Source of the DNA: Brucella pseudintermedia
Lineage (GTDB): Bacteria; Pseudomonadota; Alphaproteobacteria; Rhizobiales; Rhizobiaceae
Length of the DNA: 64,000 bases
NCBI RefSeq assembly: GCF_042697365.1
Contig: NZ_CP137605.1
Reading direction: 5' to 3' (one strand)
The translations under genes and the position numbers were made by a program. Shown in pieces: positions 61,101-64,000 of this stretch (position 1 is the first letter of the stretch; each line of letters begins with the position of its first letter). The notes under the pieces are model-generated. The model was given only the letters and a program-made list of their open reading frames with translations, was not told where the DNA came from and searched no databases.

Positions 61101-62729
61101 TTACGACAGGTCCAGATGCGCCTTCAGAGGCATGTCGTCATGGACCGGCACAGTCTGCCTTTCGATCATGCGATGGACCAGCGGCGGCTTGTCTCCCTTG
61201 TGCAAGGCGAGCAGCCTTTCCGACACTTCCGCATCGGCGTGGGTGCGGCGCTGGTTATGGCGAACATATTCGACCCAGGTCGGCACGTGATAGCTTTCCG
61301 TCCAGGTTTCCGGGTTTTCCAGATCGCGCAGCAGCACCCATTGCCGGGCGCCGTCGCGGATGCGCATCCGCCGCCGCAAGGCCATGGCGGAAAGGAACGC
61401 AGGAACATCTTCCTGCGCGATCTTGTAATCGACCATGATCATGATCGGGCCGCTGCGCGAACGAAGATCAAGCCGAAGCTGCGGCTCGCTGAAACGGTTG
61501 AGCGGATCGAGGTTGAGGGATTCGAACTCGGGCTGCGGAAGCAGGAGTCCGATCAGCGCGCCGAAAACGAGCACGGCAGCGGCAGCCAGAAGCGCGCCCG
61601 GCACGCTATATTCGTCCGCCACGGCACCCCAGAGCCAGCTTCCCGCTGCCATGCCGCCGAAGGTCGCGGTCTGGTAAAGCGCCAGCGCACGGCCCACCAC
61701 CCAGCGCGGCGTGGAAAGCTGCACAGTGACATTGAACAGCGACAGTGCCAGAACCCATGAAACACCGGCAGGCAGCAGGAAAATGCAGCTCAACCACATG
61801 TTCCGGCTGATCGACAGCAGGCCGCAACTCACCGCGAAAGCGATGAATGCGCCGCGCACCAGCCATTCATTGCCGAGAAGCTCGCGCAGCCGGGCGCTGA
61901 GCAGCGCGCCGCCAATGGCGCCAAGCCCGAAGAAACCGAGCATGATGCCGTAGGTCAACGCCGTTCCATGAATAAGATCACGCGCGACGAGCGGCAGGAG
62001 CGCCAGAATGACGATCGCGGACAAGCCGAACAGGAAGCCCCGAAACATCACTTTCAGGAGGTTCGGAGACATGGCGACATAGCGCAGCCCCGCCATCATC
62101 GCGGGTCCCAGCGTTTCACGCGGCAGGGTCGGCTTGACCGTTTCGGGCTTCCACCGCCACAGTGCCAGAATAAGCGCGCAATAGCTGAACGCATTGAAAA
62201 TGAAGGCAAAAGCCGCACCCGCCGCCGCAACGATGATACCGCCGATGGCAGGACCGATGCTGCGCATGAGATTGAAGCTCATGCTGTTGAGCGCCACCGC
62301 AGCAGGCAAATCGGTGCGGGGCACGATATCGCCCATCGACGCCTGCCATGAAGGATTGTGCAAGGCCCCGCCGCACCCGATCAGGAACGTAAAGCCGAGC
62401 AGCATCCACGGCGTCAGGATGCCGAGATAGGCAAAAGCCGCCAGCGCGACGGAGATGAACAGGAGCAGGACCTGCGCGGTCAGCATGATGCGGCGGCGGT
62501 CGAAATTATCGGCCAGGGCACCGGCTGCGACCGAAAAAAACATCACGGGCAAGGTTGTCGAAGCCTGCACCAAAGCAACCATGTCGTCCGAATGGGCGAT
62601 GGTTGCCATCATCCAGCCAGCGCCGACCGTCTGCACCAAACCGCCAAGGTTGGAAACCAGCGTAGCTGACCACAGCGCCCGGAATGTTTTGTATTGGAAG
62701 GGCGCGAGGGGGGAAATTCTCTGCGGCAC
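61101..62729 (-). CDS. MFS exporter with C-terminal soluble domain (EntS/MFS_3-like)
   Basis: This 542-residue protein has 12 predicted membrane segments (residues 15-410) of the MFS_3 group ('TLVSNLGGLVQTVGAGWMMA', 'AGALADNFDRRRIMLTAQVL'). A soluble domain of about 120 residues follows ('PIMIMVDYKIAQEDVPAFLS', 'TWTESYHVPTWVEYVRHNQR') and resembles the ABM/dabb-like extension seen in this subfamily. The GTG start follows GGGAGG at seven bases. It is divergent from a TetR regulator whose palindromic operator lies between them, so ligand-induced export of an unknown compound is likely. Confidence 0.87.
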   Translation of the reverse strand: MPQRISPLAPFQYKTFRALWSATLVSNLGGLVQTVGAGWMMATIAHSDDMVALVQASTTLPVMFFSVAAGALADNFDRRRIMLTAQVLLLFISVALAAFAYLGILTPWMLLGFTFLIGCGGALHNPSWQASMGDIVPRTDLPAAVALNSMSFNLMRSIGPAIGGIIVAAAGAAFAFIFNAFSYCALILALWRWKPETVKPTLPRETLGPAMMAGLRYVAMSPNLLKVMFRGFLFGLSAIVILALLPLVARDLIHGTALTYGIMLGFFGLGAIGGALLSARLRELLGNEWLVRGAFIAFAVSCGLLSISRNMWLSCIFLLPAGVSWVLALSLFNVTVQLSTPRWVVGRALALYQTATFGGMAAGSWLWGAVADEYSVPGALLAAAAVLVFGALIGLLLPQPEFESLNLDPLNRFSEPQLRLDLRSRSGPIMIMVDYKIAQEDVPAFLSAMALRRRMRIRDGARQWVLLRDLENPETWTESYHVPTWVEYVRHNQRRTHADAEVSERLLALHKGDKPPLVHRMIERQTVPVHDDMPLKAHLDLS

Positions 62730-62876
62730 CGGACGACCTCCCGTTCCATCTGCCTCACATAGCCGATACGTGAATCTCTCCCACGGGACAAGGGGTCAAA
62801 ACCAAAACCGGCTGAGAACCTCTTCCCCTGTCAAGGCATCCACTTTCGGCTCATCTCCCGATTGACTCCATCCTCT

Positions 62877-62902
62877 GATTAGGTAGACTGGTCTACCTAA
62901 TC
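62877..62902. promoter_or_regulatory. TetR operator palindrome
   Basis: GATTAGGTAGAC (62877-62888) and GTCTACCTAATC (62891-62902) form a perfect 12-bp inverted repeat with TG between. TTGACT (62862-62867), 16 bases, TAGACT (62884-62889) forms a likely tetR promoter whose -10 lies inside the palindrome, consistent with autorepression and control of the divergent MFS gene. Confidence 0.8.
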
Positions 62903-62918
62903 ATCTGGACAGTGTTTT

Positions 62919-63509
62919 ATGAGCGATTCCGCAACGACAAGTTCACGACCGGCACGCGAGCGGCTTCTGCAAGCGGCGGCGGAACTGTTTTACGACGAAG
63001 GCATTTCGGCCACCGGGATCGATGCGATCATCCAGCGCGCAGGCGTGGCGAAGCAGAGCCTCTACAACAACTTTGCCTCCAAGGCGGAGCTGGTGGCCAC
63101 CTATCTGGAGCACCGCCACGCCGAATGGCTTGGCCTCTATGAAAAGCGGCTCGAACAGGCAGCAAGCCCGATGGACGGAATACTGGCCATCTTCGACGCT
63201 TATCGCGATCACGCGGAATTCGCTTATGAACACGGGTTTCGCGGCTGCGGCCTGCTGAATGCGGCAGCAGAACTGCCCGCTGGCGACCCCGGACGGGAAG
63301 CGGTCAGAAAACACAAGGAACAGGTGGAGCACCTGCTTGTGGAGCATCTGAACGGCCTGATCCCCGATAATCCGGAACGGGTCAGCCAGTTGGCCGTGCA
63401 GCTTTCCTTCATACTGGAAGGAGCAATCATGCGCGCAGGGCTTGAGGGAAACAGCGCCCGCCTCGGGGAAGCCCGGGCGATGGTGGCTACAGTTTTGCAG
63501 CTGGGGTAA
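62919..63509 (+). CDS. TetR-family regulator
   Basis: This 196-residue regulator has an N-terminal TetR helix-turn-helix (about residues 10-55: 'RLLQAAAELFYDEGISATGI', 'AGVAKQSLYNNFASKAELVA') and an alpha-helical ligand-binding domain with a dimer interface. It lies 16 bases after a strong palindrome and is divergent from an MFS exporter gene. An EamA-type transporter starts two bases after its stop and is probably co-transcribed, so two transporters may respond to one ligand. No ribosome site is obvious before ATG 62919. Confidence 0.92.
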   Translation: MSDSATTSSRPARERLLQAAAELFYDEGISATGIDAIIQRAGVAKQSLYNNFASKAELVATYLEHRHAEWLGLYEKRLEQAASPMDGILAIFDAYRDHAEFAYEHGFRGCGLLNAAAELPAGDPGREAVRKHKEQVEHLLVEHLNGLIPDNPERVSQLAVQLSFILEGAIMRAGLEGNSARLGEARAMVATVLQLG

Positions 63510-63510
63510 A

Positions 63511-64000
63511 ATGCAATCATCAAGGGACTATTTTCTGGGCGTGGCCGCTATCCTCGTCGCGTCCACCATCTGGGGCACGACCGGAACGGCAGCGACCTTC
63601 GCGCCGGAAGTCAGCGCGGTGGCAATCGGCGCCGCCGCCATGGGGCTTGGCGGGCTGGCGCAGGCGGCAATCGCCTGGCGCGGCATCGCGAGGTCGCGAA
63701 AGGCGCTCGCCCATCAATGGCGCGGGCTGTTGCTGGGCGCAATCTGCGTCGCCCTTTATCCGCTCGCCTTTTATGCGTCGATGCGGCTTGCAGGCGTGAC
63801 CATCGGCACGGTCATTTCGCTCGGGTCGGCCCCGCTTCTTTCGGCGGCAGTCGAATACAGGCAAAGCGGCTTTCGTCCGTCGCTGCGCTGGCTGGCTGGT
63901 GCAATCATCGGCATTATCGGCATGATGATGCTCAGCCTGTCGGAGGACGGCGGCACCCATGCCGCCGGAAGCGCCACCCTGACCGGCTCGCTGCTTGGCC
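63511..64000 (+). CDS. EamA/DMT-family transporter (partial)
   Basis: ATG 63511 opens a frame that continues past the window end, with 163 codons visible. It encodes at least five hydrophobic segments: 'GVAAILVASTIWGTTGTAAT' at the N-terminus, then 'GAICVALYPLAFYASMRLAG' and 'AIIGIIGMMMLSLSEDGG'. The 'IWGTTGTAAT' start and 'AGVTIGTVISLGSAPLLSA' are typical of EamA drug/metabolite transporters. It begins two bases after the TetR stop, suggesting co-regulation. The substrate is unknown. Confidence 0.85.
   Translation, partial: MQSSRDYFLGVAAILVASTIWGTTGTAATFAPEVSAVAIGAAAMGLGGLAQAAIAWRGIARSRKALAHQWRGLLLGAICVALYPLAFYASMRLAGVTIGTVISLGSAPLLSAAVEYRQSGFRPSLRWLAGAIIGIIGMMMLSLSEDGGTHAAGSATLTGSLLG

Noticed and set aside
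1..64000. CRISPR arrays, insertion sequences, prophage or tRNA genes
   Set aside because: I found no regularly spaced repeats, transposase or integrase reading frames, phage structural genes or tRNA-like arms.

Overview
The window looks like chromosomal DNA of a Brucellaceae alphaproteobacterium (Brucella or the closely related Ochrobactrum group). The basis is moderately GC-rich coding sequence, rhizobial-type gene sets (TctABC/Bug uptake, Agrobacterium-like uronate dehydrogenase, ExoF/ExoP-like export proteins), REP-like hairpins, and a LysR gene broken by a single in-frame stop. Genus is inferred from recall of protein families, not from a search. I saw no rRNA, tRNA, insertion sequence, prophage or CRISPR array.

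Region 1 (1-4036): a LysR pseudogene fragment, then a tripartite tricarboxylate-type (TctC-TctB-TctA) uptake system. Region 2 (4037-19114): a sugar-acid/pentose catabolic block. It holds the D-xylose ABC transporter xylFGH, divergent from a LacI-family regulator, xylulokinase and xylose isomerase. Beyond it lie a Gfo/Idh/MocA oxidoreductase with a sugar isomerase, a second CUT2-type ABC transporter and a uronate dehydrogenase. A 31-bp element (27/31 identical) lies in the same orientation upstream of both the lacI-xylB-xylA operon and the second ABC operon. This suggests one regulon for xylose plus a second sugar, possibly the components of glucuronoxylan.

Region 3 (19290-28851): transport and regulation genes. 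These are a LysR/YnfM-like MFS divergent pair, a small unknown protein, a FadR-type GntR regulator, asparagine permease plus asparaginase, and a MarR-EmrB-EmrA-type efflux operon whose operator abuts the marR start codon.

Region 4 (28848-57920): a roughly 29-kb surface or exo-polysaccharide locus. It contains a CDP-sugar module (RfbF-like cytidylyltransferase, zinc-ribbon C-methyltransferase, SDR epimerase, RmlC-like epimerase, PIG-L deacetylase, DUF4910 protein), a class-III aminotransferase and a DUF4038 glycosidase-like protein. It also contains six glycosyltransferases, a pyruvyl transferase, an O-acetyltransferase, a WecA-like initiating transferase, a Wzx-like flippase, a Wzy-like polymerase, GDP-fucose synthesis (gmd, fcl), ExoF/ExoP-like export proteins and a LuxR-type regulator. 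Many genes overlap by ATGA. It looks like a complete Wzy-dependent pathway for a polymer with a CDP-derived, probably C-methylated or aminated sugar and fucose or a GDP-fucose-derived sugar.

Region 5 (58310-64000): a Crp/Fnr regulator, a zinc-less MsrB, an orphan GAF-LytTR regulator behind a repeat-rich 430-bp intergenic region, an MFS exporter divergent from a TetR regulator with a near-perfect 26-bp operator, and the start of an EamA transporter cut by the window end.
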